64,000 nt of DNA, from NCBI RefSeq assembly GCF_043290135.1, contig NC_134709.1, forward strand, positions 106,844,145 to 106,908,144, read 5' to 3'. Source of the DNA: Rhipicephalus microplus. Taxonomy: Eukaryota; Arthropoda; Arachnida; Ixodida; Ixodidae. A program made the position numbers and the translations under genes. The notes under the pieces were generated by a model. It was given only the letters and a program-made list of their open reading frames with translations. It ran no database searches and was not told the DNA's origin. This document shows positions 11,642-22,448 of this stretch, one piece after another. Position 1 is the first letter of the stretch. Each line of letters starts with the position of its first letter.

Positions 11642-12469
11642 TCTTTTGTGATCTAGTGATAAATAGAAATCGGCTTGAGCGGACAAACGGACGCAAACAT
11701 TCATTAATCCTACAATTCAGCCGGGGTCCGACCTTCGTCAGGGAATATATTGCAAACGTCAACGTGTTGCTTATATATATTGGGGGGCCCCAAGAGGTGT
11801 CTATTTATTACCTAAAGTCACATATATGACAGTGGCACGCAAATCATCGTGCGAAACAGCACGATGTGATAATGACAGGACTATATAACGAAATGATAAT
11901 ATACGGAAAAGTCTACGCACCAATAAAGGGCGTTTTTCGCAGTCATGGAAAGGATGAACATGATAACATGGGTGATTATGTACAGCGAATGCATCTAACA
12001 ACATTCCGTTAAAACAACTCGATGAACTAACAAGAAACATGGGTAAACAGCCAGCAACAATGCGGTCAAAGCAGTAACAAAAACAGGTGTAAAACAACGG
12101 GAACAGCAATATAAAGAAAACTTATATGTGGATTAGGTGGCAATTGTAATTTAAATAAAAAAGCACGTAGGTAAAAGTGAGATACATGGCATTCATGAGA
12201 ATGAAATATAACAATATTGGAGGTAACAGGCTGGAAACTGATGATAGCGGCAGACATGTGATAAGGAATTTAGCCTTGTCCGTGATATAGTGATCCCGTT
12301 GCTGAACGTGCGTCCAGGAACGTCAGCTTTCCTGAGCTTTCGTTAACGCCAATTGATATTGCTTTAAATTTGTAGATGAGAAATGATTCGCGTGCTTCTT
12401 TTCTCATCGAATCATTTCTCATCTACAAGTTTAACGCCTGTGAGCGTCGGTGAGCGCGCACACCCTGTC
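11639..12469. other. unassigned DNA with a perfect hairpin
   Basis: No gene is supported. It holds the 12370-12428 inverted repeat. Confidence 0.45.
12370..12428. repeat. perfect 21-bp inverted repeat
   Basis: Arms 12370-12390 and 12408-12428 are perfect complements (TGTAGATGAGAAATGATTCG is the core of the left arm) around a 17-base loop. It could form a hairpin in RNA or single-stranded DNA; it is not followed by a T-run. Confidence 0.9.
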
Positions 12470-12479
12470 ACGTCGAAAT

Positions 12480-12790
12480 TTAATGACGCCTTGACTGTGG
12501 CGTGTAGGCAAATTCTCACATGAGACGCATTTCATGATTGTCATGTTTACACCAGTCACATACCTTCGTCATCCACTCACGTATCGTAGTACCAAATTTG
12601 GTGTATGTGACGCTAGCGAAACGGCCGCGAGCGCATCACGAGCGTGGCATGTAGTCATGTTCTTACATGACACGCATAACATGATTTTCATGTTAGGGTC
12701 GGTCACTGTTGCTCGACATGCAATCATGTCATACCAAACCAGTTTTGCAACATGCCATGGGAACGAAACCACCGCAAGAGCTTATTGATA
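12480..12790 (+). repeat. 147-bp satellite, block S1
   Basis: About two units of a tandem repeat whose landmark blocks (CATGAGCGTGGCATGTAGTC, CACATACCTTCGTCATCCA, GCTAGCGAAACGGCCGCGAG) recur at ~147 bp. The right edge (GGTCGGTCACTG to CCGCAAGAGCTT) matches the right edge of block S2 near 18870-18958. Confidence 0.85.
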
Positions 12791-12914
12791 GAGGCATCTC
12801 TATTATTGATAGAGGCATCTGTCTGATCTTCGCCATGCTAGCCAAACGTTATCTTTTCTAATTATCTTGTTTCCCGCTGCGAAGCGACTCATACTGAAGT
12901 AACATATGAACCAG

Positions 12915-13465
12915 CAATATGGTTACCCGTGAGAATATCGAAAAGTCGTCATCCTCTAACTTCATCCGCTTTCTCACGCAGCACAATGTCTTGGCGCTGC
13001 CAGTACCGCTAGATGCATACGACATCAGGTTTTTACCAGTTAATGAAGAATACGACGGGGCCCTTTGTTACTCTTATGGTGCTCGGGCTTTACAGTATTT
13101 GAAAAAAAAATGCATGGCACTCAACCATGAAGACCTAAGTACATCATCATTTCTTGAATATATTTCCCAAATCATGAAGATCTTTATTTGAAGACTAAAA
13201 TAAGACACCCCGTAACAAATTGGCTCCAACACATTAGCCACTTATCCGTATAAGGAAATTCTAATTACAACGTAACCATTCTGCTTGTTACCTCTGGATG
13301 CACTGTACTACTACTGCATAATTTGCAAAAATAAGTAATAAAGAAAAAAGAAGAACGGCGTTGACTTTGTTGGTTAATGCAGCGTGCAGAAGAGTGGGGG
13401 TCACTGGTTCAAATCTATGGTAAGTACCACAAATCTTTTCTCATTCATATCTCTGTCTTTGAATC

Positions 13466-13482
<17 letters not shown>
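12915..13482 (+). repeat. dispersed repeat R2, copy 1 (SINE-free)
   Basis: Homologous to 51280-52035 from CACGCAGC.CA.T.TCTTGG through GGAAATTCTAAT to the CT-rich then (TA)n tail. A 90-codon frame at 12919-13191 is not conserved in the other copy, so I do not call a gene. This copy lacks the SINE found in the other, and so preserves the pre-insertion site near 13310. Confidence 0.82.
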
Positions 13483-13860
<378 letters not shown>

Positions 13861-13880
13861 CATCTGGATCAGGACTGATC

Positions 13881-15209
13881 CAACAAGAGATATTGAACCT
13901 TGTGCGTTCGCTCAGGGTCGACGTGCTTTTTCTGCAAGAGACCAACTTTCGAACGCGACACGACATCATTACCTTCCGTACTAGATTTTCGGGGGAAGCC
14001 TTCTTCTCTTTATCGCAGGCGCAGTCGCGTGGCACCGGTGTCGTGTTTCTCAATCTGAGGTTCAGGCGGGGTGCACATTGCCTCTTCGATGCAGAAGGCC
14101 GTGTTATTGCGGTAAACATGTGGATAGGCGACCAGAAAATCCGATTCACAAACTTTTACGAGCCCGTAGATAGGTCTCTTGCCAATGACTTTTTTATAGG
14201 TGCCAGGTCATTCCTGCTAAATTCAGCACCGTGCGCGTTGTTAGGTGATTTCAACTGTGTTTTTTATTCAATTCAAGATTTCCGAGGCCCCAGTCAAGGA
14301 CAAAGCACATACCATTCGAAAGGGTTGCAGAAAATATGTAGAGAGTTGAAGCTAGTCGATGCAGGAACAACGCTTCACGGGAACACCTTTGGAGCTACGC
14401 TCGTTCAGGGTACGTCTCAGAGCAGAATTGACAGAGTCTATATCCCTAACAAGCTCGTTCAAAATTTAGAGACATGCGATGTCATTTTTTTAGCGCATGG
14501 GCAACGCAAGCTCAGCGACCACATTCCAGTGCTGTTCACCTTGAAGGCCCAGCTGGGAAGGCATTGCTGCGAACTTTGGCGAATGGAATCATATATTTTA
14601 AATGATGAAGTTTCGGTATTTGAAAGGCGCATAAATATCTATGCGTCTTTGGAAGACACGCCGCAAATTATGCCGACAGCATGGGATCTCTTGAAGGCCA
14701 GATGGTGTGTGATTGCGCAGGAGGCCGGGAAAATGCGCCATGCACGTCTAACATCACAAATGAATGAAACATTGAGGCGTATTCAAATCGTTGAGCACGC
14801 AGGTAACCTGACCAGCGCAATTCAAGAGTACATTGGGGCCAAAAAGGCTAAATACGACCTCTTGTTGAGGGCAAGGTCCGGGGCTTTTAAACGCGCAGAG
14901 GAACTGCACCTTCTTACGGATGAACTAGGTAACTTGGCATACGCACAGCGAGTAGGGGTAAGGAAACACCAGCCCAGTATTATTGGTGCAGCACGGACAG
15001 AGTGTGGAAGCATCGTCCCAGATATCAAATCGATCGAGGAGGTCTTTAGGGTGCATTGTGAAAGGCTCTGCTCTGCAAATCATCGCTCCAAAGACAGCAA
15101 TCAGCATCAAAGAATCACAGAATTTTGCCAAGGCTTGCCCACGCTGTGTCCTGAGGCGTCTGATATGCTCTGCGCTGAGGCGAGGAAGATGAAGTTTGGC
15201 AAGCCTTGA
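13881..15209 (+). pseudogene. LINE ORF2: AP-type endonuclease and linker
   Basis: About 440 codons stay open. Visible AP-endonuclease motifs are LFLQETNF (Glu), GDFNCV (Asp and Asn), SRIDRVYI (Asp) and LSDHIPVLF (Asp and His). The enzyme would nick the target DNA for target-primed reverse transcription. The frame also extends upstream to 13836, but that part is antisense of repeat R3 and not element protein. The N-terminal strand of the fold is missing. The frame stops at 15207-15209, where a frameshift separates it from the RT. Confidence 0.8.
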
Positions 15210-16505
15210 GGAAAATGAACACTACCACGGCTCCAGGTCGAGACGGAATACCGACGGGGTTTTATATAGCTTTCTTCGACGTCCTAGGCGACGCACTTAC
15301 TGACATGGTTAACGGGCTCATTGTTGATGGGCAAAAGCCGAGGTCTTTCAGTGAGGGCCGTGTATTCTTGCTGCCAAAGGAGGGCATGGATCCTGACGAT
15401 CCACGGTCATGGAGGCCGATTTTTCCTCCTTAACACGGACTACAAACTTGTATCTACGATCCTTCGCTTGAGGCTAAAACCTTTTCTGCCTGATATAGTG
15501 TCACCCACGCAAACGTGTGCAGTGCCGGGTAAGTCAATTTTTTAAACACTTACCCTGATAGGAGATTCGTTCTACTATGCCAACGCCAAAAACGTTACCG
15601 GTGCTTTCGTGTCATTGGATCAAGCTAAGGTCTTTGACAGGGTCGAACATCATTACCTATACTGCGTACCTAAAATGTTCGGTTTGCCTGAGCAGTACGT
15701 TCGCTGTATAAAGCTTCTATGAACCAACATGACCAGCCGACTTCTCATCAACGGCGTGGAGACAGCAAGCTTTCCAGTAACAAGAGGTGTTCGCCAGGAA
15801 TGCCAAATCGCACTGGTGCTCTTTGTTCTTTCCATAGATCCTCTCCTTAGGAAAGTGGCAAAGTTGACTAATATTCAGGGCTTTCTAATGACAGGTCTGA
15901 AGTCAGTTAGCATCATCGCTCATGCGGATGACATCTCTGTGTTCATGTGACACAAAGCCAGTTACCACGCTTTCTTGCAGCGGTGCGAAGTGTATGCCAG
16001 TTTATCGGGTGCTTTCCTGAATGCAGAGAAAAGCAAAGCCCTTCGTTTCGGTAGCTTCCACGGCTCTTTGCCGGGTGGTATTCAATACGTGGATGACGTA
16101 AAAGTCCTCGAGGTATACCTTCAAGACGGGGAAGTGGCCAAAAGAAATTGGTAAGACGCCGTACATCGAGCCACGCAGGTCTTCGCGTATGCCAATGACT
16201 TCAATTTGTCACTTGACGCCAAAGTGACGGTGGTGAAAACCAAAGCATACGCATATGCTTTTTATATCGAGCACATTGCACTCATACCCAAACATTTTGC
16301 GAGCCGCCTTGCGTCATTGATTGGAGCCTTCCTATGGGATGGGAAGACACTAAACGTTCAACAAAAGTTTCTGAAGCTACCAAAAAGTTGTGGAGAACCC
16401 AGTCTGCCAGATGTTGCGACATTCACAAAGGCACTTGCAGCTAAAACAGTTCACAAATTGTTTCAGGACAATGACTATCCTGGCCGGAGCTTATTCCTAT
16501 ATTAG
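15206..16505 (+). pseudogene. LINE ORF2: reverse transcriptase, frameshifted
   Basis: RT blocks appear in pieces: TTTAPGRDGIPTGFYIAF (about 15218), DPDDPRSWRPI (about 15390), NTDYKLVSTILRLRLKPF in a second frame (about 15434), then LINGVETASFPVTRGVRQEC (about 15744), IIAHADDISVFM (catalytic ADD, about 15911-15949) and the thumb region to 16505. Frameshifts near 15205, 15425 and 15540 and stops such as 15948 make it non-functional. Confidence 0.82.
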
Positions 16506-17146
16506 ACCAGAACTCTTGGACCCGCATTCACGTTGGAAAGGTACCGGGGACCTTAAGCAGAACACCCACATGCCTTTTATAAGGCAGCAGAGGGCCTCAA
16601 GCGTTCGGTTGACGGCAACGCCACCGAAGAATACTTTGCAAAGCTCGCACCCACACGCATTAGCGAAATGTTATTCAGTCGCCCGATTACTGACGAGGAA
16701 GAACAGAGATGGAGGCCCAGCAAACGGAAGAAATGGCGGAACAACCACGTACCGGAAATAGAGCATTTGATTGGCTGCGGTGATGGGACGCGTTGCCCAC
16801 TCGTCAGAGACTGTTAAAGTGGGGCGTCGTTCCCAATGACCACTACCCCAGCAGCGGGAAAAAAGAAACTATCCGCCACACGATGTTTGAATGCGTAGCG
16901 GCGAAAGGCGTGTGGCACGTCGTGCGTCATCAATTCGGAGTGTCAATTCCTTCGAGCCAACAGTGCAGAAAGGGCTTATTTGAAGAACTCGTACTGTACG
17001 TCACAATGTTAGTCTTGTGGCGTCGCCACTGTATGGCCGAAGCACGACGACGATCCCAACGAGCTGCATACCCAGCGTTACAAAAGATTAGAATGATCAT
17101 GGTTCGGTACTTTACCGAACAGATGGAAACTAAGGGTGAAAAATAA
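16506..17146 (+). pseudogene. LINE ORF2: C-terminal Cys/His region
   Basis: The readable part at 16793-17146 contains LLKWGVVPNDHYPSSGKKET, IRHTMFECVAAKGVW and a basic helix ending MVRYFTEQ. This is the 'C..C...E..H..F.C..A...W' zinc-binding tail of Tx1/L1-type ORF2, here with the first cysteines lost. It ends at a TAA, with 3' UTR-like sequence beyond. Confidence 0.7.
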
Positions 17147-17300
17147 TTTATCGGAAGGTGGCATACACGTTTTTTCAGAGTTAGGAACGGGAATATTGAA
17201 CTTCCTCTACTGCCGTTTAAACTCGGGGGAGAAAATTGCTTCTCGTCGCACGTAATATGTGAATCTGTTCCAATTTGCTGCTTTTTCGCGTTTATTTTCT

Positions 17301-17575
17301 CTTTGTTTTCTTGAGTGATTCATGATCTGTGAGAATATTGGAAGTGTTGTGTGTTACATCCTGTCTATGTTCTCTTGTTTGTACACGCCACTGAAGCAAT
17401 TTCGTTACACCAGACAGTTGTACTCACCTGAAATGTTTTTACCAGTTTGCAATAAACTTCCCTGTTTCGCCCCTAAAAAATTGGCAGACCCCACGTACAG
17501 TGGAAATCAATGATATGCGAAGCGCGAATGACAAAGGTTGATACGTCACTTTAAAATCAGCAAAACGTTACGAGG
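17301..17575. other. LINE 3' flank, unassigned
   Basis: No gene or repeat is recognised between the LINE tail and the satellite. Confidence 0.4.
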
Positions 17576-17579
17576 TGGA

Positions 17580-19080
17580 GGTAAATTATGCTGTACGTGA
17601 CTTCCGTGTGAATATTATCATGTTTGGATGTGTCGTTTACCTTCGTCACCCATTCACGTCACGTGATACCAAATATATTATATCTGGAGCTAGCAAAACG
17701 CCCGAGAGCACGCTATGAGCGTGGTATGTTGTCATGTTCTTACATGACACGCATGTCAGGATTATCATGTTCGGCCCAGACATATGTTTCGTCATTGATT
17801 GACTTCACGTAGTAGCGAAATTGGTATATATGGAGCTAACGAAATGGCCGCAAGCGCATCATGGAGGGCCCAATATACACTAATGTAGCATTGACGCGCG
17901 CGCACGCAGGGCGCAGCGACGCTACGTTAGCAAAACGCGAGCACATTAGAGTCTGACGCCAGACGCGACCAGCGTGCGTCGGCAAGGCCCCATGGCAACC
18001 GGCGCGAAATACGACATGCTGCATTTCGTGCCGATGCGTTACCTGGACAACACTGTGTCTCCGTCTTTTTTTGACGGAGAAACGCCGGACACGCTGAAAC
18101 ACGCATGGGTCGAAGCAACGCAGCGCGGCGCGCACCTGCAAGTAATGGCAGGACAGGCGCCTGGTGTGGTATCACCGGCTTGCGGCAACGAAATGAACGC
18201 CGGCGAGCACGAGCACCGCGTCATGTTGAAATGTATTAGCGCCTTAACTATGGCCCGTAGTCATGTTCTCATGATCATCATGTTTGCACAAATCACATAC
18301 CTTCGTCATTCATTCACGTCACGTAATACCAAGTTTGGCATATGTGAAGCTAGCGAAATGTCCACGAGCGCATCATGAGTGCGGCATGTAGTCATGTTGT
18401 TACATGACGCACATTTCGTGGTTATGTTTGAATGTGTCATTTAACTATGTTGTCTGTTCGCGTTGCGTTATAGCGAGTTTCCTACATGTGAAGCTAGTGA
18501 AACGGCCATGAACGCTTAATGAGCGTAGCATGAAGTCTTGTTGTTACGTGACACGCATTTCATGTTTATCATGTTTGCGCCAGTATCATACATTCGTCAC
18601 CCATTCACGGCCCGCAATATCACATTTGGCATAAAGGAAGCTAGCGAAACAGCCGCCAGCGCATCATGAGCGTGGCAAGTTGTCATGTTGTTACATTACA
18701 TGCATCTCATCATTATCATGTTTGCACCAGTCACATACCTTTATCATCCATACACGTACCGTAATACCAAATTTCATATATGTGACACATGCGAAACGGC
18801 CGCGACTGCATCATGAGCGTCGCATGCAGTCATGTTGTTACACGACACGCAATTCATGATTTTTATGTAAGGGTCTGTCATTTGTATTCGCCATGTAATC
18901 ATGACATACTACATCAGTTTTGCTGCATGCCATGTAAAGGAAACTACCGCAAGAGCTGCAAGACCATGAATTGTAAATCATGAAACTCATGACATACGTA
19001 TCATAATTTTCATGTTATTATTACTCAAATATATTCTTCATGCAGTCATGTTACGCCAAACCAAGTTTGCTATTGATACC
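17580..19080 (+). repeat. 147-bp satellite, block S2
   Basis: Tandem units with the landmark TGAGCGTGGCATG at 17716, 18375, 18520, 18667 and 18814 give periods of 145-147 bp. A GC-rich module at about 17863-18215 interrupts the array. The right end shares a unique edge with block S1. There is no coding potential beyond chance frames. Confidence 0.88.
17863..18215 (+). repeat. GC-rich module inside satellite S2
   Basis: The ~350-bp module is homologous, inverted, to about 29940-30290 in block S3 (shared GCGACCAGCG, CGGCAACCGG.GCGAAA, ACGCTGAAAC.CGCATG type blocks). Both copies sit within satellite units. A perfect 8-bp stem with a T7 loop (TCTCCGTC and GACGGAGA) lies near 18058-18080. Confidence 0.78.
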
Positions 19081-19120
19081 ATTATCTAAAGGGCCAGGAG
19101 AGATAAAAGTCGTAGGTGGC

Positions 19121-19184
<64 letters not shown>
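19121..19184. repeat. (GATA)n microsatellite
   Basis: Sixteen or so uninterrupted TAGA/GATA tetramers. Confidence 0.98.
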
Positions 19185-19580
19185 CACGCTCAAAGTCGCT
19201 GAAGTTCGCAATAGATGCTTCGCATTTAATAATGCACAAATCAATACATTACGTTCCAAAAACTCTGTGGTGTCTGCCAGAAAGAGAGGGTTCTGCGAGC
19301 GCTCGATGGTGACGGACACACTCCAAATCGCCTTCGTAGATTCTCAGCTATTTCTGTAGACATCCACTCTGGTACCCCTGAAACTTGGGTTTATCGTCAC
19401 CGCCAAGTTTTCCGCTTCGCCTTAGACACCACCTTCGTCCAGGTGGCCCCAGTTTTGACAACTTGAGGGACGTCCTGCACTCCCGCCAACAACGCCGCCT
19501 CACTAGATGCTTTCAGCCCGGCGATGGTGGCCGCTAACGTGGTTACGGGCTATGATCCTACCTGAAGCCAGGTACTGTCC

Positions 19581-20080
19581 ATGGAGATTTCAACCTCCGC
19601 CAACACTATGCCATCAGAAGACGAATACCTCGATGACATGGTGAGACTTTGGCAACGCAAGAAAGCGAAATCGAAATCTGCGTTTCAGCAACAACAAGAC
19701 GCCACAGCTGGCCGCCATTCACCAGCTGTGCAAGCAACGCCGGCGCGCCATCTCTGCTCCATCCTCGTAGCCAGCGAAGCAACGCAAGTGGCGTCCGCGT
19801 CAGACTCTTCGCCTCTCTCGCGATGACTACACCGTAGTATCGAAACCTCGCGTTCCCTGCGAGCTACGCACATTCGTCCCGGTTTATCGCGTGGGTGACG
19901 CCATCCGCAGCTACCTCGGCGACTGGACCACCACGCAAATTCAAGTGTTGCCTATCTGGGAACAAAACATCTCGGTCTGTAGCACCACTGTTTTGCCTAT
20001 GGCACAGCGACTCCTCGGGGACTTCCAGCTGCAAGTGGGGGATCAGCAGCTGCCCGTCCGAGGCCACGCCAAGCTCACTC
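19581..20080 (+). pseudogene. LINE ORF1 N-terminal part
   Basis: From ATG 19581 the peptide includes MPSEDEYLDDMVRLWQRKKA and QQQQDATAGR, a start I recall for ORF1 of abundant tick I-like LINEs. A second stretch, VYRVGDAIRSYLGDW to QVGDQQLPVRG (about 19887-20070), resembles the following RNA-binding region. Frames change near 19823 and 19890. ORF1 proteins of this group bind the element RNA. The Cys-knuckle end is missing. Confidence 0.55.
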
Positions 20081-20634
20081 CTGCAATCGATCCACACCTC
20101 CTACATCTTTGGCACGCTCGCCGCGGGCTCGTAAGGCGCTTGAAATGCAACAAACTTCATCGGAAACTTCGCGCTCGCATTGAGGCGCTCACTGCAGAGG
20201 CGGCCGCATACTCTGCACAACTTTCTGATGCTAACTGGGGAGACACCTGTTCGAAGGCTGCAAACCAGATGAGCTCATAGAGCACGTGGCGACTTTTTCG
20301 AAGCCTTCTAGATTCCTACACCACCAGGGGAGAAACGCAACGCCAGCTCCGCCGTGCTCCGCATGCCTTTCAGGGCACTACGGATCAACTCGCGCGAGAA
20401 CTTTGTGACCGCTACATCTGCCTCACAGCTGATCCCGCAGGCCCAGCGTAAACGTGTTCCGGCGCCTCTAACACCTACCTTTACGCTCCATACACGCTTT
20501 CCGATTTACGATTAGCACTCACAAAAATGCGACGGGGCCCGGCCCCTGGACGCGACGGAACCACAGTATCGCTCCTAGCAAATATTCCCGACCAAGCACA
20601 CCTCTCGTTACACCACCTTATGAATTCTATATAA
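20081..20634 (+). pseudogene. LINE ORF2 linker and RT start
   Basis: IDPHLLHLWHARRGLVRRLK, ANWGDTCSK and ARGDFFRSLLDSYTTRGETQ are the linker between endonuclease and RT. They are followed in the same style by LTKMRRGPAPGRDGTTVSLL (about 20521), the first RT block. Stops near 20280 and 20453 and a frameshift break it. The direct join of ORF1-like to linker sequence near 20080 implies an internal deletion of the endonuclease. Confidence 0.72.
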
Positions 20635-20639
20635 GACGG

Positions 20640-21423
20640 TGGGGTAAAAAAACGCTGCCCTGGAGAGTGTGCGTCATGCTTTGACGTAGAAAACTGCTGT
20701 GCGGGGCTGATTTAGTATTTCAGGGTGCGCGGGAATCATCATGATGGTGATAGCGGTAAAACTATGAGCTCGCCTATGCGCGTGCTCGTGCGCGTACCAC
20801 GTTAAAAGCTCCCGAGCCACGGGGACAGCTCGGCTAACCCTAGAGAGCTGAGAGCAAGGACAAGTTCGGGCCACGCCCCGACTGCTCGTTTCGACCCACC
20901 GTGTCCGGGCTTCGTCTCGGCGTTGAAGTCCTCGGGTGCGTCCTGGACTGGGCGTCGCCCCACCTCACTCCCACGTTGGTCTGAAGCAACGTTCATCACG
21001 GCCAGCTGCTGTTCTGGTCTCGGAGCGAGACGCTGTCCCGAGTCTGTTCGCGGCAGTCGGCGGTACGCTGTTCTCGGTGGTGTACAGGCAAGCCCAGGCG
21101 TTCACCACCGTACTGGGATGCCCCTGGCGGTTATCTTCTAGACTGGGCCCGCCTCGGTACGAACTCCGCAAGCACAAGGCACACCGCCTCCTGACTACCA
21201 GAGAGCTCAAGGTCAAGCGCAACGTTCACGCCCCAAGAGTAAAATGTGAGTGGACGAACAAGAACATTAACTCCCTTTCTCGTAGGACCATGAACGCGTG
21301 TATATACGTGTGAGTTTATGTTGTGTGTATCCCTTTGTCCGTCTTCATGTATATAAAAGTCTCTCGTTGTCCTAGAACGTCCTCTGTCCTCATCTGGCTA
21401 AGCTGTGCCCACAGTTGCCCACA
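20640..21423 (+). repeat. 5' LTR of the Gmr1-like element (784 bp)
   Basis: It starts TGGGGTAAAA and ends GTTGCCCACA. It aligns with 26076-26814 along nearly its whole length; the main difference is a segment of about 45 bp present here near 21010-21060 and absent from the 3' copy. A TATA box is at 21350-21359, leaving a short transcribed end. Confidence 0.92.
21350..21359 (+). promoter_or_regulatory. TATA box in 5' LTR
   Basis: TATATAAAAG, conserved in the 3' LTR at 26742-26751, would position transcription start about 40-50 bp before the LTR end. Confidence 0.6.
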
Positions 21424-21428
21424 AATTT

Positions 21429-21445
21429 TGGCGAGCCTGCCAGGA
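21429..21445 (+). other. primer-binding site
   Basis: TGGCGAGCCTGCCAGGA begins 5 bp after the LTR and starts with TGG, complementary to a tRNA 3' CCA end. The tRNA species was not identified. Confidence 0.5.
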
Positions 21446-21494
21446 TAGATCGGCCTTACCTTCTTGCCGATAGCCAGATGGGTGGGACGAACCG

Positions 21495-22448
21495 ATGGAC
21501 TTAGAGAAATTGCACGCGATCGGAACGGACATGGGTCTAACAGGATCGGCACTGCAAGAATGGGTTGACGCAGAGCGCGTTATCGAAAGGGACCTTCGTT
21601 CGCAAGTTCGTGATGAGCAGCGAGAAAAGATAGCGCTGGAGGAAAGACGGCTGCAAGCCGAGGAGCGCGTTTTGCTGTTGAAGCTAAAGTTGCAAGAGCA
21701 GAAGACTGGTTCGAACGCGGGAGAGATAGGGAGACCGGTTAGCGATGACGCAGCGTCCCCAGCTGTAATGGATAGCTGTGGCCCGCAGAAGCTATTGCCA
21801 CCGTTCAACGATATGCGAGATGACCTCGACACTTATCTGCAGCGTTTCGAGCGCGTCGCGGTGTCTCAGGAGTGGCCATGGAGCAAATGGGCCTTTTCGC
21901 TCGGCTTGTGCCTGACGGGAGAGGCGTTACCCGTGATTGGTCGACTTGACTCTGCTTCCGCCACCAACTATTATCAGGTGAAGGCAACATTGATGTTACG
22001 ATTCCGGTATACGGCTGAAGGATATCGTGACAAATTTGGCAAGACGAGACCAGAGGACAAGGAGACGGTGCTCCAATATGCTTCTCGTATAGCAGGTCAT
22101 TTCGACCGTTCGATGGAGCTGGCAAATGTCGAGAAAACATATGACGCTCTTCGCGACGTAATGATTTCAGAACAGTTCATGAAGGGATGCTCACCCACCC
22201 TGAGGGTATTTCTGAAGAAGAGGAACTGTAAGAAATTGCACTCTTTAGCGCAGAACGGAGACTGCTTTCTGGAAGCCCAAGATTTGTTCAATTTGGGCAA
22301 AGACAAGCTGTATAAGGAGAGCTCAGCAGATGCTTGTAAAGCAGAAACTGCTAAGCGCCCGTTTAAGGGCCAAAGTCTCAGTTTCTTGTGCAATAAGACA
22401 GGGCACCGTGCGTCTGAATGTTGGTCTCGGACAAGAAATAACCAGTGA
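21495..22448 (+). CDS. gag: Gag of the Gmr1-like element
   Basis: The 317-codon frame starts at an ATG 71 bp after the LTR. Residues about 25-75 form a charged, Glu/Arg-rich helix (probable coiled coil). Residues about 95-235 carry the capsid-like LLPPFNDMRDDLDTYLQRFE, WPWSKWAFSLGLCLTGEAL and PEDKETVLQYASRIAGHFD blocks seen in gypsy Gag. A zinc knuckle near residues 298-311 reads SFLCNKTGHRASEC, so the first Cys of the CCHC is Ser. The frame ends at TGA 22446-22448, and the protease continues in the same frame, so the stop may be suppressed in life or may be a mutation. Confidence 0.82.
   Translation: MDLEKLHAIGTDMGLTGSALQEWVDAERVIERDLRSQVRDEQREKIALEERRLQAEERVLLLKLKLQEQKTGSNAGEIGRPVSDDAASPAVMDSCGPQKLLPPFNDMRDDLDTYLQRFERVAVSQEWPWSKWAFSLGLCLTGEALPVIGRLDSASATNYYQVKATLMLRFRYTAEGYRDKFGKTRPEDKETVLQYASRIAGHFDRSMELANVEKTYDALRDVMISEQFMKGCSPTLRVFLKKRNCKKLHSLAQNGDCFLEAQDLFNLGKDKLYKESSADACKAETAKRPFKGQSLSFLCNKTGHRASECWSRTRNNQ

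Larger units (their letters stand above)
13881..17300 (+). mobile_element. Tx1/L1-like LINE, 5'-truncated, RT broken
   Basis: Endonuclease, RT and a C-terminal Cys/His region follow in order on the plus strand. Similarity starts abruptly after repeat R3 at CAACAAGAG. The endonuclease has its catalytic motifs; the RT carries many stops and frameshifts. The Cys/His C-terminus and RT style fit the Tx1/L1 group better than I or CR1. The 3' limit is approximate, and no clear tail or target duplication was found. Confidence 0.8.
19185..20639 (+). mobile_element. I-like LINE, 5' segment (split by LTR element)
   Basis: It holds a 5' leader, an ORF1 N-terminal part and an ORF2 linker. It is interrupted at GACGG (20635-20639) by the LTR retrotransposon and continues at 26820. 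When the insert and one GACGG are disregarded, the peptide style continues across the junction into the RT. The endonuclease and the end of ORF1 are deleted. The start is uncertain, after the GATA tract. Confidence 0.78.

Noticed and set aside
11545..11829. Frames rich in Ile-Tyr repeats (also near 13.5, 41, 52 and 56.3 kb)
   Set aside because: They are translations of (TA)n microsatellites.
12919..13191. 90-codon frame in repeat R2
   Set aside because: The homologous copy at 51.3 kb does not keep the frame.
17580..19080. CRISPR-like array
   Set aside because: Units are ~147 bp, contiguous and degenerate, without short repeats and unique spacers; this is eukaryotic satellite DNA.
20674..21313. 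Small frames in the LTR of the Gmr1-like element
   Set aside because: They match only LTR sequence and recur as different-length frames in the other LTR, so there is no coding support.
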